A stretch of DNA of 14,021 bases, from positions 1 through 14,021 of the forward strand of contig JBEDUN010000071.1 of NCBI GenBank assembly GCA_040414675.1. The letters run 5' to 3'. Origin of the DNA: JARBAU01 sp040414675. GTDB lineage: Archaea > Thermoproteota > Nitrososphaeria > Nitrososphaerales > Nitrososphaeraceae. This document shows, piece by piece, positions 7,258 through 13,872 of this stretch. Under the pieces are notes generated by a model, which was not told the origin of the DNA, did not search any database, and saw only the letters and a program-made list of their open reading frames with translations. The position numbers and the translations under genes were made by a program. How positions within the stretch are numbered: the stretch's first letter is position 1; each line of letters begins with the position of its first letter.

Positions 7258-8057
7258 GAGAAGTAGAACTACGAGATCTATTTGTCAGTTCCTTAAAATC
7301 ATGTCATATGCTAGGCAATATTTTTGATGGTGGGACAAATTACGACATCTCTGAGAAGTTGGATATTAGGTACGAATACTACTATAGGAGCTTTGATATC
7401 GTGCTGGTAAGAATATTGAAGGATGAAAGAGTAGGTTCACCTCAGCTTGGTAAGGTGGAATGCCGTAGCCAGGAAAACGTATTGTTTAGGAACAATCTGC
7501 TAAGTCAATTTGCAAGAGCCGAAAACTCTAGGATAGACCGAATCTGTTTTTATCCTGTTGAACTCAAGTCGGATGACGACGTGTTAGATGCTCGACTTCC
7601 CAATCAAATACTAAATGCAATACTGACTTTTGGAAAATCTATAATTGTATTGGACTATAATCATTCCAAAAGGATCGAACGTAATCACATGCTGAATTTA
7701 TTTCCAAGTACTGTAGTGGCCTATACTGGCAAGGAAGATTACTTCCGTATGCTGTATTTTTATGACAGATTTGTGACAAACACATTCTTTGATATGCCGC
7801 GAAGACAAGTCGCTAAGATCTTGTATGAAAATGGATTAAGCAATAAAGTGGGAAAAATGTTTAAGGTGCTTTCGATAGTTCAAAGAATCAATCAGAAGGT
7901 AATATTTAATGAAATGTTTGATGGGGATTTACGATTATCACAAGGAGAATTGGAATTCATTGAGAAGCTTTCGGACTATGAGATGACTTCTGAAAAGAGA
8001 GAACTGAGTAAATTGGTAAGATCTTCTGTTAACACTCAAATTACTGAATATTTCTGA
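7254..8057 (+). CDS. PD-(D/E)xK nuclease-like protein upstream of Cdc6
   Basis: The 267-residue protein has a pattern suggesting a restriction-like (PD-(D/E)xK) fold in its first half: Glu5 in an N-terminal helix, Asp48 at the start of a strand (SFDIVLVR), then PVELKSDDD with Glu103-x-Lys105, and RLPNQI with Gln118 in the following helix, then the strand SIIVLDYN. These correspond to the metal-binding Asp and Glu, the catalytic Lys, and the helix Gln common in the family. The second half (residues ~160-267) is mainly helical, basic at first, and could bind DNA. It starts with GTG overlapping the previous stop, so the two are probably translated together, and the Cdc6 gene follows after a short gap. 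That neighbourhood suggests DNA replication or repair, but a catalytic role is inferred from spacing of a few residues only. No signal peptide or membrane segment is seen. Confidence 0.75.
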   Translation: MREVELRDLFVSSLKSCHMLGNIFDGGTNYDISEKLDIRYEYYYRSFDIVLVRILKDERVGSPQLGKVECRSQENVLFRNNLLSQFARAENSRIDRICFYPVELKSDDDVLDARLPNQILNAILTFGKSIIVLDYNHSKRIERNHMLNLFPSTVVAYTGKEDYFRMLYFYDRFVTNTFFDMPRRQVAKILYENGLSNKVGKMFKVLSIVQRINQKVIFNEMFDGDLRLSQGELEFIEKLSDYEMTSEKRELSKLVRSSVNTQITEYF

Positions 8058-8085
8058 TTGATTACACGATCTTGTTTGCACGAAG

Positions 8086-8097
8086 ATAATTAATATT
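8086..8097 (+). promoter_or_regulatory. TATA-like box for the cdc6 gene
   Basis: ATAATTAATATT is centred near 8092, predicting transcription from about 8118. That lies past the GTG at 8104 and ten bases before the ATG at 8128, so it favours the ATG as start. It also suggests cdc6 can be transcribed separately from the genes before it. No clear repeated origin-recognition motif accompanies it. Confidence 0.4.
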
Positions 8098-8127
8098 ACA
8101 TATGTGGTAATTTGTTTTGTCTATAAC

Positions 8128-9294
8128 ATGGACAGTACAATATTCCTTGACCGATCAAAGCTATCTGCCAGGTACATTCCCGATGAGCTTCCGCATCGTG
8201 AAAAACAAATCGATGAGATCTGCCATGTATTCATAGGTCCCTCTTTTCCTGATGATTACCCATTAACAGTCCTACAGATATTAGGTTCAGCAGGCATAGG
8301 GAAGACTTCTACAGTACTAAAATGTTCAAAGATCCTTGAGCAACACTTCGATAGGAATCATCTACAGTTAGTAACGGTTTATGTGAACTTGAAGCTACAA
8401 GGAGGCAATAAATATGCAATATATAGATATTTGCTTGAAAAATTAGCACCAGATATTCCCGCACAGGGTATTAGCGCGGAGGAAATGCTGAGATATTTGC
8501 TGCGATACTTACGAGAAAGCAAAAAATACGCACTAATTATACTTGACGAAATCGACTATCTAATAAAAAATACGAAGGATACTGGAATGATCTATGATCT
8601 TACTCGTCTTAACGAATTCGAACCTGGTACTCCATGTAATATTAAAATGGTCATTTTCATTGCTAGAGGTAAGGAATTTTATGAAAAATTGGATCCTGCG
8701 GAGCTCAGCTCGCTCGGAAGAATCCCTTTAGAATTTCCTGAATATACTCTTAGGCAAGTGGGCGATATATTGAATAAAAGATGCTCTGAAGCCTTCACTC
8801 TGAAAGCTCTTGGCTCTGATATAATTGACGAAGTTGCAAAAATTACTACTTCTCCTGTATTTCACGGCGACATAAGATTTGCTTTAGATTTGCTTGCTTA
8901 TTCCGGCAATCTCGCAGAATCACAAGGTACTGGGCGAATAACCTTGGATCAGATTCGGCAAGTGTACTCACAGATACATCCTGCAGACACAGCTAACAAC
9001 TTGGATGAATTGCCACAGTCCCAGGTTTACACTTTAATGGCCGTGATTAGAACAATTCGTGCAAAGCGGAAACCCTACGTCGAACTCAAGGAAATACGAT
9101 CTAGTGCGTCTGACATCGCCGAAGAATTCAAGTTAAAGAAATTAGAAATCGAGAACCATTTAGATGAATTGTGTTCAAAGAGAATAGTAGATATAAGGTC
9201 TTTGAAGGAAATCGGAATTGTCGGCGTATCCTTTAAGGATCTGGAACCACTAGTTATGCACAAAATCAAGCGTTATAAAGAGAGCAAATCGTGA
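8128..9294 (+). CDS. cdc6: Orc1/Cdc6 family replication initiator, with atypical ATPase motifs
   Basis: Archaeal Orc1/Cdc6 proteins bind origin repeats and load the MCM helicase. This 388-residue protein has the expected AAA+ layout: N-terminal DELPHREKQIDEI, Walker A GSAGIGKTS (Lys59), Walker B LIILDEIDYL (Asp140, Glu141), sensor 2 GDIRFALDLL (Arg250), and a C-terminal winged helix from about residue 290 (SQVYTLMAVIRTIRAKRKPYVEL). Two departures stand out. The sensor-1 region, normally I-x-N-D, reads FIARGKEF with Arg180 where Asn is usual. The LDPRVxSSL segment reads LDPAELSSL, lacking its conserved Arg. ATP may therefore be bound but hydrolysed or sensed differently, as in a specialised paralogue; this is inference. 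The ATG at 8128 is preferred over GTG at 8104 because of the upstream TATA-like box and because conserved sequence starts after it. The stop overlaps the next gene's GTG start by GTGA, so the two are coupled. Confidence 0.93.
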   Translation: MDSTIFLDRSKLSARYIPDELPHREKQIDEICHVFIGPSFPDDYPLTVLQILGSAGIGKTSTVLKCSKILEQHFDRNHLQLVTVYVNLKLQGGNKYAIYRYLLEKLAPDIPAQGISAEEMLRYLLRYLRESKKYALIILDEIDYLIKNTKDTGMIYDLTRLNEFEPGTPCNIKMVIFIARGKEFYEKLDPAELSSLGRIPLEFPEYTLRQVGDILNKRCSEAFTLKALGSDIIDEVAKITTSPVFHGDIRFALDLLAYSGNLAESQGTGRITLDQIRQVYSQIHPADTANNLDELPQSQVYTLMAVIRTIRAKRKPYVELKEIRSSASDIAEEFKLKKLEIENHLDELCSKRIVDIRSLKEIGIVGVSFKDLEPLVMHKIKRYKESKS

Positions 9295-9587
9295 GATTGG
9301 ATAACAGAAGAAGTAATAAGGAGATAATAGAGCAAGGTTTAGGAACATTAGGAAAAATAAAAATTTTGAAATCATTAGCGGAGGACAGTAGAATGCTAAC
9401 GGTCTATGTATTACACAACAAAACAAGGCTAAAAAGAGAAGATATCAAACGTAACCTGAATGATTTGATGGAGATTAATTGGGTAAAGGAAACTAAAATG
9501 GCAAACAGAATGTACACTCTGGATTTACACAACGAGTATGTGATTCAGCTGGTATCATTTTTCAGAAGTGTGGGCTACATTGATTGA
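9291..9587 (+). CDS. Small winged-helix protein translationally coupled to Cdc6
   Basis: This is a 98-residue basic protein whose helix pattern is that of a winged helix-turn-helix. LGKIKILKSLAED (residues ~19-31) would be helix 1. HNKTRLKREDIKRNLNDLMEINWVKE (split at residue ~42) would give helix 2, the recognition helix and the start of the wing. MYTLDLHNEYVIQLVSFFRSVGYI is a final strand and helix. Such domains bind DNA as regulators or replication accessory factors. It starts with GTG at 9291 inside the stop region of cdc6 (four-base overlap GTGA), so it is made together with the initiator and probably works with it or controls its gene. No effector-binding domain is attached. The exact family cannot be named from sequence reading alone. 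Confidence 0.8.
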   Translation: MRLDNRRSNKEIIEQGLGTLGKIKILKSLAEDSRMLTVYVLHNKTRLKREDIKRNLNDLMEINWVKETKMANRMYTLDLHNEYVIQLVSFFRSVGYID

Positions 9588-9821
9588 CAATTTATGAATA
9601 ATATTATCAATTAAATCTATCTTTGATGCAAATTTATATAGATCACTACTCTGTATACAATTTCTCGCAAATCGATTTCGATTTTGTTACTAAATATGCC
9701 TGAATTATCGAATTGAACATTTAACGCAGGCCAAAGTCTGAGATGACAAATAGAAATGACGATATGGTGGTCTAGAAGAGCTATGATAAATCTCCTCCTA
9801 GTTGTAACATTTCAGAAACAT
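9588..9821. other. AT-rich spacer after the Cdc6 gene pair; candidate replication-origin region
   Basis: No gene is visible. The block at 9601-9660 has only 13 G or C in 60 bases and includes TTTATATA near 9632-9639. The palindrome-related 11-mer TCGATTTCGAT lies at 9672-9682. Archaeal origins often sit beside orc1/cdc6 genes and contain AT-rich unwinding DNA, but I cannot see a set of repeated origin-recognition boxes here. The TATA-like sequence could also serve a small untranslated RNA ahead of pyrG. Confidence 0.3.
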
Positions 9822-9830
9822 CTATAAAAA
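9822..9830 (+). promoter_or_regulatory. TATA box of pyrG
   Basis: CTATAAAAA is centred near 9826-9827, predicting a transcript start around 9853, about ten bases before the GTG start of pyrG. Spacing and composition fit a short-leader archaeal promoter and support the GTG start. Confidence 0.6.
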
Positions 9831-9862
9831 AGGAATAAAAAGGCGATCAGCTAAAACGAGAC

Positions 9863-11497
9863 GTGCAGTCAGTTCGGAATCTGGTCAAGAGGCCAAAATT
9901 TATTTTTGTAACTGGAGGGGTAATGTCCGGACTAGGTAAGGGAGTAATCACTTCCTCGACAGCAAAACTACTTCAGCTATCTGGCCTGAAAGTCTCCTGC
10001 GTAAAGATAGATCCTTATGTCAACTGCGATGCAGGAACAATGAATCCCATCGCTCATGGTGAAGTCTTCGTCACAAATGACGGTGGTGAATGTGACATGG
10101 ACCTGGGTAACTACGAACGATTCCTTGATATTGCCCTATCTAAAGACCATAATCTCACTACTGGCAGAGTCTATTTAGATGTAATTCGGGCAGAACGAGA
10201 AGGCAAGTATCTCGGTCAATGCGTGCAAATTATTCCACATGTAACGAATGCAATCAAGAATCATTTACTAAAGATAGCAAAAGTCGAAAACCTGGACATT
10301 GTTGTAGTCGAATGTGGTGGAACTGTAGGGGACATCGAAAGTCTTCCTTTTCTCGAAGCACTAAGACAACTTGAGCTTGAAATTGGACATTCAAATACAC
10401 TTTTTATACACGTTACTCTGGCCCCGATTCTCGATGTCGTAGGTGAACAGAAAACAAAGCCAACACAACATAGCGTACAAGAATTAAGAAGAATTGGAAT
10501 ACAGCCAGATATATTGGCCGTTAGATGTAGAACAAAACTTACATCTGAAGCAAGACGAAAGATTTCTCTTTTCGCAAGTATAGAAGAGGTTTCCGTCATA
10601 TCATGTCATGATGCACCTTCAATTTACAAAGTTCCGGAACTATTGGAGAGTCAGGGAATGTTACGGGTTATATCTGAAAAGCTAACGCTGGAGAACGGTA
10701 CCCTAAAATGGCTTAATTGGAAAAAAATTGCAAGGTCATTTTATACAAATGAAGGATCATTAAAAATCGCCATAGTAGGTAAGTACGTTTCGCTACCAGA
10801 CAGCTACGTCAGCGTCTACCATGCTCTATCACATGCTGCTGCACGTATTGGAAGAAAAGTTGAAGTTGATTGGATAGAATCGGAAAAATTAGAGAATCCA
10901 ACGAATTCATCCAGACTACATTATCTTAAAAACTATGATGGGATATTGGCGCCTGGTGGCTTTGGAAAAAGAGGTAGCGAAGGAATAATGAATGCAGCCA
11001 ATTTTGCTAGGATAGAGAATATACCCTACCTCGGAATTTGTTTCGGATTTCAGCTTGCCATAGTAGCAGTTTTGCGTAACCTTTGCTTTATTGAGAAAGC
11101 CAACTCGACCGAATTAGATCCTGACACCGAAAACCCTGTAATAGAGTATTTACCGGAACAAAAAGCAACTACGGAGCTAGGGGGAACCATGAGACTCGGG
11201 AGCCACGAGATTAACATAGTGCCAAAAACAATGGCCTTAAGCATATATAAAAACAATAGAATATTTAGAAGACACAGACATCGTTATGAATTTAACCAAA
11301 AATACAAGAATGTATTATTAAGTAAGGGCGTAGCATTATCTGCATTTTCTGATAATGGCAAAAGATTAGAGATATTTGAAATCCCAAGCCATAGATTCTA
11401 TCTTGCATCTCAATATCACTCAGAGTTCAGCAGTAGACCTGGTAAACCTGAAGAATCGTTTGTTGGATTTGTTAGAGCCGCATCCGTTAAATCTTGA
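9863..11497 (+). CDS. pyrG: CTP synthase (glutamine-hydrolysing)
   Basis: This enzyme converts UTP to CTP using ATP and glutamine ammonia. The 544-residue protein has the normal two domains. The synthetase domain (to about residue 270) shows FVTGGVMSGLGKG, KIDPYVNCDAGTMNP, HGEVFVTNDGGECDMDLGNYERF, VVECGGTVGDIES and KTKPTQHSV. The glutaminase domain (from about residue 293) shows IVGKYVSLPDSYVSVYHAL, APGGFGKRG and the nucleophile Cys393 in GICFGFQLAI. It ends with the RHRHRYEFN motif and YHSEF, which supplies the His and Glu of the triad. The triad segment is usually HPEF; here Pro is Ser, which should not stop catalysis. The start is GTG at 9863, since no ATG precedes the conserved N-terminus and a TATA box is correctly placed. 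The last 11 bases overlap the end of the convergent NAD-kinase-like gene, so the two messages are antisense to each other at their 3' ends. Confidence 0.97.
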   Translation: MQSVRNLVKRPKFIFVTGGVMSGLGKGVITSSTAKLLQLSGLKVSCVKIDPYVNCDAGTMNPIAHGEVFVTNDGGECDMDLGNYERFLDIALSKDHNLTTGRVYLDVIRAEREGKYLGQCVQIIPHVTNAIKNHLLKIAKVENLDIVVVECGGTVGDIESLPFLEALRQLELEIGHSNTLFIHVTLAPILDVVGEQKTKPTQHSVQELRRIGIQPDILAVRCRTKLTSEARRKISLFASIEEVSVISCHDAPSIYKVPELLESQGMLRVISEKLTLENGTLKWLNWKKIARSFYTNEGSLKIAIVGKYVSLPDSYVSVYHALSHAAARIGRKVEVDWIESEKLENPTNSSRLHYLKNYDGILAPGGFGKRGSEGIMNAANFARIENIPYLGICFGFQLAIVAVLRNLCFIEKANSTELDPDTENPVIEYLPEQKATTELGGTMRLGSHEINIVPKTMALSIYKNNRIFRRHRHRYEFNQKYKNVLLSKGVALSAFSDNGKRLEIFEIPSHRFYLASQYHSEFSSRPGKPEESFVGFVRAASVKS

Positions 11498-12491
11498 GTT
11501 CAAATATGTGTTGTCGGGCATCGCGAAGTGATGTTTTCTTTCGTACGTAGTCGCCCTTTAGCAAGTGACTAAGAGATAATCTCACAGTCCTTTCGGGAAG
11601 CATCGTTCTCTTGGTAAGGTCTCTTTGACTTAGTGCTCCCTCATATTCTAAAGTCTTTAAAATTAGTTTAGCACTTGCTGGCATGCTCAAAAGATCTTCA
11701 GCGATTTTAACTTTCTTCGCTATTAATGATATTGCTGATGAATCAGTAGATAGACGGATTAACCTAGCGGGAATTTCATGTCTTCTGCATTCAAGTAGTC
11801 TCCTAATGCGCAATCTTGATCCGCCGTCTAGGATAACTTCGCAATGATATCTACTCATGAGATTAACAATTTCCAATTTTGTATCATCAGGAACAATTAA
11901 TGGACGTCTAGTGTTATCCACTGAATTTACCGAGACCACTACGAATACCTTGGATCTTTGGATGACCATTGGTCCACCTGCAGACATCGAATAAGCAGTT
12001 GACCCGATAGGTGTAGATATTATGATGCCATCACTATTGTCATGCCATACATCTCTAGAATCTGTCCGTAGGACATGTTCCATTAACATAGCACTTTTGC
12101 TAGGGAAGACAGCCACATCATTTAAGACTGGCTGGACGTCATTCCCATCGACTTTAACCGCAAGCCGTACTACCTCATCAATTTCGTAATTCCCGCGGCT
12201 TAACTTTGAAGCTTTCATTTCTAGATCCCGTAAACTTAGTTGGGCCAGAAAACCGGTGGAGTCAGATTCGTAGATTCCAAGAACCGGTGCTGAGTCAGTG
12301 ACGACTCTGTGAAAGTAGTCTAGAATACCTCTGTCACCTCCCGGTACCAAAACTAGATCTACTTCTTTCGCAACCTGGTCGTCTCCTAACTTCATCATCT
12401 TTACATCATGACCTGCGGATTCTATTACCTTCCTAATTTGAACAATTGAATGGTAATCTCTTGAATCTGTTCCTGAAATGGCAACTTTCAT
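11487..12491 (-). CDS. NAD kinase-like protein fused to a C-terminal winged helix
   Basis: The first ~250 residues match the ATP-NAD kinase family, which phosphorylates NAD to NADP. VPGGDRGIL sits at the GGDG motif (Gly51, Gly52, Asp53, then Arg54 in place of Gly). LNDVAVF is at Asn124-Asp125, and DGIIISTPIGSTAYSMSAGGP (split across residues 154-174) is the hallmark nucleotide-binding stretch. DGG follows at 222-224. The catalytic Asp is kept, but GGDG is changed to GGDR, and the usual N-x-G-x-LGFL reads ESDSTGFL. Residues ~265-334 add a winged helix (ASAKLILKTLEYEGALSQ, then LPERTVRLSLSHLLKGDYV), which is not part of ordinary NAD kinases. The protein may be a DNA-binding NADP-making enzyme or a pyridine-nucleotide-sensing regulator. 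It has its own promoter and overlaps pyrG's end by 11 bases. No other NAD kinase is in the window. Confidence 0.88.
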   Translation of the reverse strand: MKVAISGTDSRDYHSIVQIRKVIESAGHDVKMMKLGDDQVAKEVDLVLVPGGDRGILDYFHRVVTDSAPVLGIYESDSTGFLAQLSLRDLEMKASKLSRGNYEIDEVVRLAVKVDGNDVQPVLNDVAVFPSKSAMLMEHVLRTDSRDVWHDNSDGIIISTPIGSTAYSMSAGGPMVIQRSKVFVVVSVNSVDNTRRPLIVPDDTKLEIVNLMSRYHCEVILDGGSRLRIRRLLECRRHEIPARLIRLSTDSSAISLIAKKVKIAEDLLSMPASAKLILKTLEYEGALSQRDLTKRTMLPERTVRLSLSHLLKGDYVRKKTSLRDARQHIFELKI

Positions 12492-12516
12492 TGGCCAATC
12501 TTAATAATTTACGGTT

Positions 12517-12526
12517 CAATTTAAAG
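12517..12526 (-). promoter_or_regulatory. TATA-like box for the NAD kinase-like gene
   Basis: On the reverse strand CTTTAAATTG is centred about 30 bases before the ATG at 12491, predicting a start only a few bases ahead of the codon. This is essentially leaderless and agrees with the ATG chosen. Confidence 0.5.
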
Positions 12527-12656
12527 ACAAGCGAAAGTTTGTTAAGTAATGATTTCCACCACAAATTAGGAAGTTGTTCGCAATTCCAATCATACGCTAT
12601 GAAAAAATTGGGCAGTATTATCTCGTGTTATCTATGTCAATTGTCGGTAGCTAGAG

Positions 12657-12680
12657 TACCTGATGATGTAATCTCAGGTA
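12657..12680. repeat. Perfect inverted repeat TACCTGA / TCAGGTA upstream of eS26
   Basis: Two seven-base arms (12657-12663 and 12674-12680) flank a ten-base loop. The repeat lies about 30 bases before the TATA box of the eS26 gene, so it would not be in that message. It could be a protein-binding dyad for eS26 or act on the divergent NAD kinase-like gene. There is no T-run after it, which argues against a terminator. Confidence 0.4.
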
Positions 12681-12707
12681 ACAAGTAGTTTGTATCCCTT
12701 ATCATAA

Positions 12708-12717
12708 GATTTAAAGG
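12708..12717 (+). promoter_or_regulatory. TATA box of the eS26 gene
   Basis: GATTTAAAGG is centred about 27 bases before the ATG at 12740, so transcription should begin at or next to the start codon. A purine-rich GAGGAA at 12725-12730 precedes the ATG but would lie outside a leaderless message. Confidence 0.6.
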
Positions 12718-12739
12718 ATAGATCGAGGAAATTCAATTT

Positions 12740-13027
12740 ATGCCAAAGAAGCGAACAAGCAGAGGAAGAACTAAAGGAGGAAAAGGGAGTTCGGGGACAG
12801 TCCATTGTAGTCAGTGCGGCGCCATGGTTCCACGCGACAAAGCAAAAAAAGTCACAGGCAGGGTAACATTAGTGGAACCCACCTTAGCAAAAGAGCTCAA
12901 AGCTCAAGGAGCTTATATCGCACCATCAACAGATGTTAAGTTCTATTGTGTGTCGTGCGCTGTACACAGAGGCGTAGTCAAAGTAAGATCAGAACTCGAT
13001 CGAAGAAATACTGGACGATTAAGATAG
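12740..13027 (+). CDS. rps26e: Small-subunit ribosomal protein eS26
   Basis: This 95-residue, strongly basic protein matches eS26 of the 30S subunit, which sits near the mRNA exit and the 3' end of 16S rRNA. It opens MPKKRTSRGRTKGGKG, the basic rRNA-binding tail, then has a zinc site formed by CSQC (Cys23, Cys26) and CVSC (Cys70, Cys73). Between these, VPRDKAKK and LVEPTLAKEL follow the family pattern, and CVSCAVHRGVVKVRS is the classic signature. In archaea eS26 has a patchy distribution and is absent from most euryarchaea, which supports the TACK/Thaumarchaeota placement. The gene has its own leaderless promoter, is not in a ribosomal operon here, and ends 18 bases from the convergent phosphotransferase gene. 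The start is firm. Confidence 0.95.
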   Translation: MPKKRTSRGRTKGGKGSSGTVHCSQCGAMVPRDKAKKVTGRVTLVEPTLAKELKAQGAYIAPSTDVKFYCVSCAVHRGVVKVRSELDRRNTGRLR

Positions 13028-13045
13028 GTCGCAAATACTGGGATA

Positions 13046-13642
13046 TTACAATTGACGAATGACTGTGTTCATTCGTTGAATAATAGTTATTCCTGATACT
13101 ATGGAAACAATAATCACTGCAATTTGCATCGCACCAGCAACAGGAATCATACTGATCAAAGCAAGAATGAGCAATCTTTCGGCACGTTCCCCGATTCCTA
13201 CACCAATTAAAGGTACGCTTAGAGCCTCAGCTCGTGCTCTAGTATAGCTGACAAGTAAAGCCAAACCTAATGCAACAAGACACCAAATTGCAGAAGATAG
13301 CCCACCCAAATATATGGAGATTAATACGAATATTTCTGCGACTTTATCTAGGATCGAATCCAGATATGCTCCTCGTTTGGATGTCTTGTTTGTCAGGCGA
13401 GCGACCGCTCCATCTAGAACGTCGAAGAAGCCAGCAATTAATAGGAAAATGCCAGCCAACTGGACAGTTACGTAGGGGTTATTTAATGCCGTTCTTGACG
13501 ATAAAGAATACACAATCCCTGCTGCAATAGATAACATAAAGCCCAATATACTTAGTTGGTTTGGAGATAGACCGATCGACGCAACCATGTGCGCAAGCCA
13601 ATTTATAAGTGGTTCCAGTTGATTCCTGAGCTTATTCAGCAT
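13046..13642 (-). CDS. pgsA: CDP-alcohol phosphatidyltransferase, probably archaetidylinositol-phosphate synthase
   Basis: This 198-residue integral membrane enzyme swaps the CMP of a CDP-activated lipid for an alcohol head group. The complete family signature D-x2-DG-x2-AR-x8-G-x3-D-x3-D is present at Asp74, Asp77-Gly78, Ala81-Arg82, Gly91, Asp95 and Asp99. An N-terminal amphipathic helix (about residues 1-20) precedes roughly six hydrophobic spans, among them SILGFMLSIAAGIVYSL, LAGIFLLIAGFF, VALGLALLVSY, LLILALISMI and the final IAVIIVSIVSGI. Length and motif match archaeal AIP synthases, which join CDP-archaeol and inositol phosphate. Other head groups (serine, glycerol phosphate) cannot be excluded by motif alone. 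The ATG is at 13642; a TATA-like ATATTATATG at 13679-13688 on the reverse strand allows a leader of about 15 bases. It is convergent with eS26. Confidence 0.9.
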   Translation of the reverse strand: MLNKLRNQLEPLINWLAHMVASIGLSPNQLSILGFMLSIAAGIVYSLSSRTALNNPYVTVQLAGIFLLIAGFFDVLDGAVARLTNKTSKRGAYLDSILDKVAEIFVLISIYLGGLSSAIWCLVALGLALLVSYTRARAEALSVPLIGVGIGERAERLLILALISMIPVAGAMQIAVIIVSIVSGITIIQRMNTVIRQL

Positions 13643-13697
13643 TTCGAGTCATCACTTGTTTTTTCATACTATTATTTCATATAATATTTTGGTATTG

Positions 13698-13853
13698 ATG
13701 ATTAATATTTTCCATAAAGGGTCAAAGTCTTTAGAAAAATATGAGCTCATGACACGATTATCATCTATAAAAAAAACTAAGTTATTATACCTAACAATTT
13801 ATGTTTTTTTGTTCCTTAATTCTTTAATAATAATACTTGTGGACTATTCATGA
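13698..13853 (+). CDS. Possible small membrane protein
   Basis: An ATG at 13698 opens 51 codons ending in TGA at 13853. The N-terminal half is polar and basic (FHKGSKSLEKYELM, SSIKKTK); the C-terminal half is one hydrophobic span, LLYLTIYVFLFLNSLIII, ending in DYS. This is the layout of a single-pass protein with its basic end inside. A second ATG at 13749 would leave 34 codons and a TTG at 13656 would extend it. The DNA is very AT-rich, where hydrophobic frames arise easily, so coding status is uncertain. It lies divergent from the phosphotransferase and 19 bases before the dehydrogenase gene. Confidence 0.3.
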   Translation: MINIFHKGSKSLEKYELMTRLSSIKKTKLLYLTIYVFLFLNSLIIILVDYS

Positions 13854-13872
13854 ACACTTGTCGAAAATAGAA

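Noticed and set aside
4208..9682. Shared 11-mer TCGATTTCGAT at 4208-4218 and 9672-9682 as a regulon motif
   Set aside because: Many 11-mers are expected to recur by chance in 14 kb of AT-rich sequence; two copies are not enough.
10261..10599. 112-codon reverse-strand frame inside pyrG
   Set aside because: Shadow of the CTP synthase coding sequence; the forward protein matches its family throughout.
12446..12688. 80-codon plus-strand frame between the NAD kinase-like gene and eS26
   Set aside because: It starts inside the reverse-strand gene, crosses that gene's promoter and the inverted repeat, and shows no domain-like pattern.
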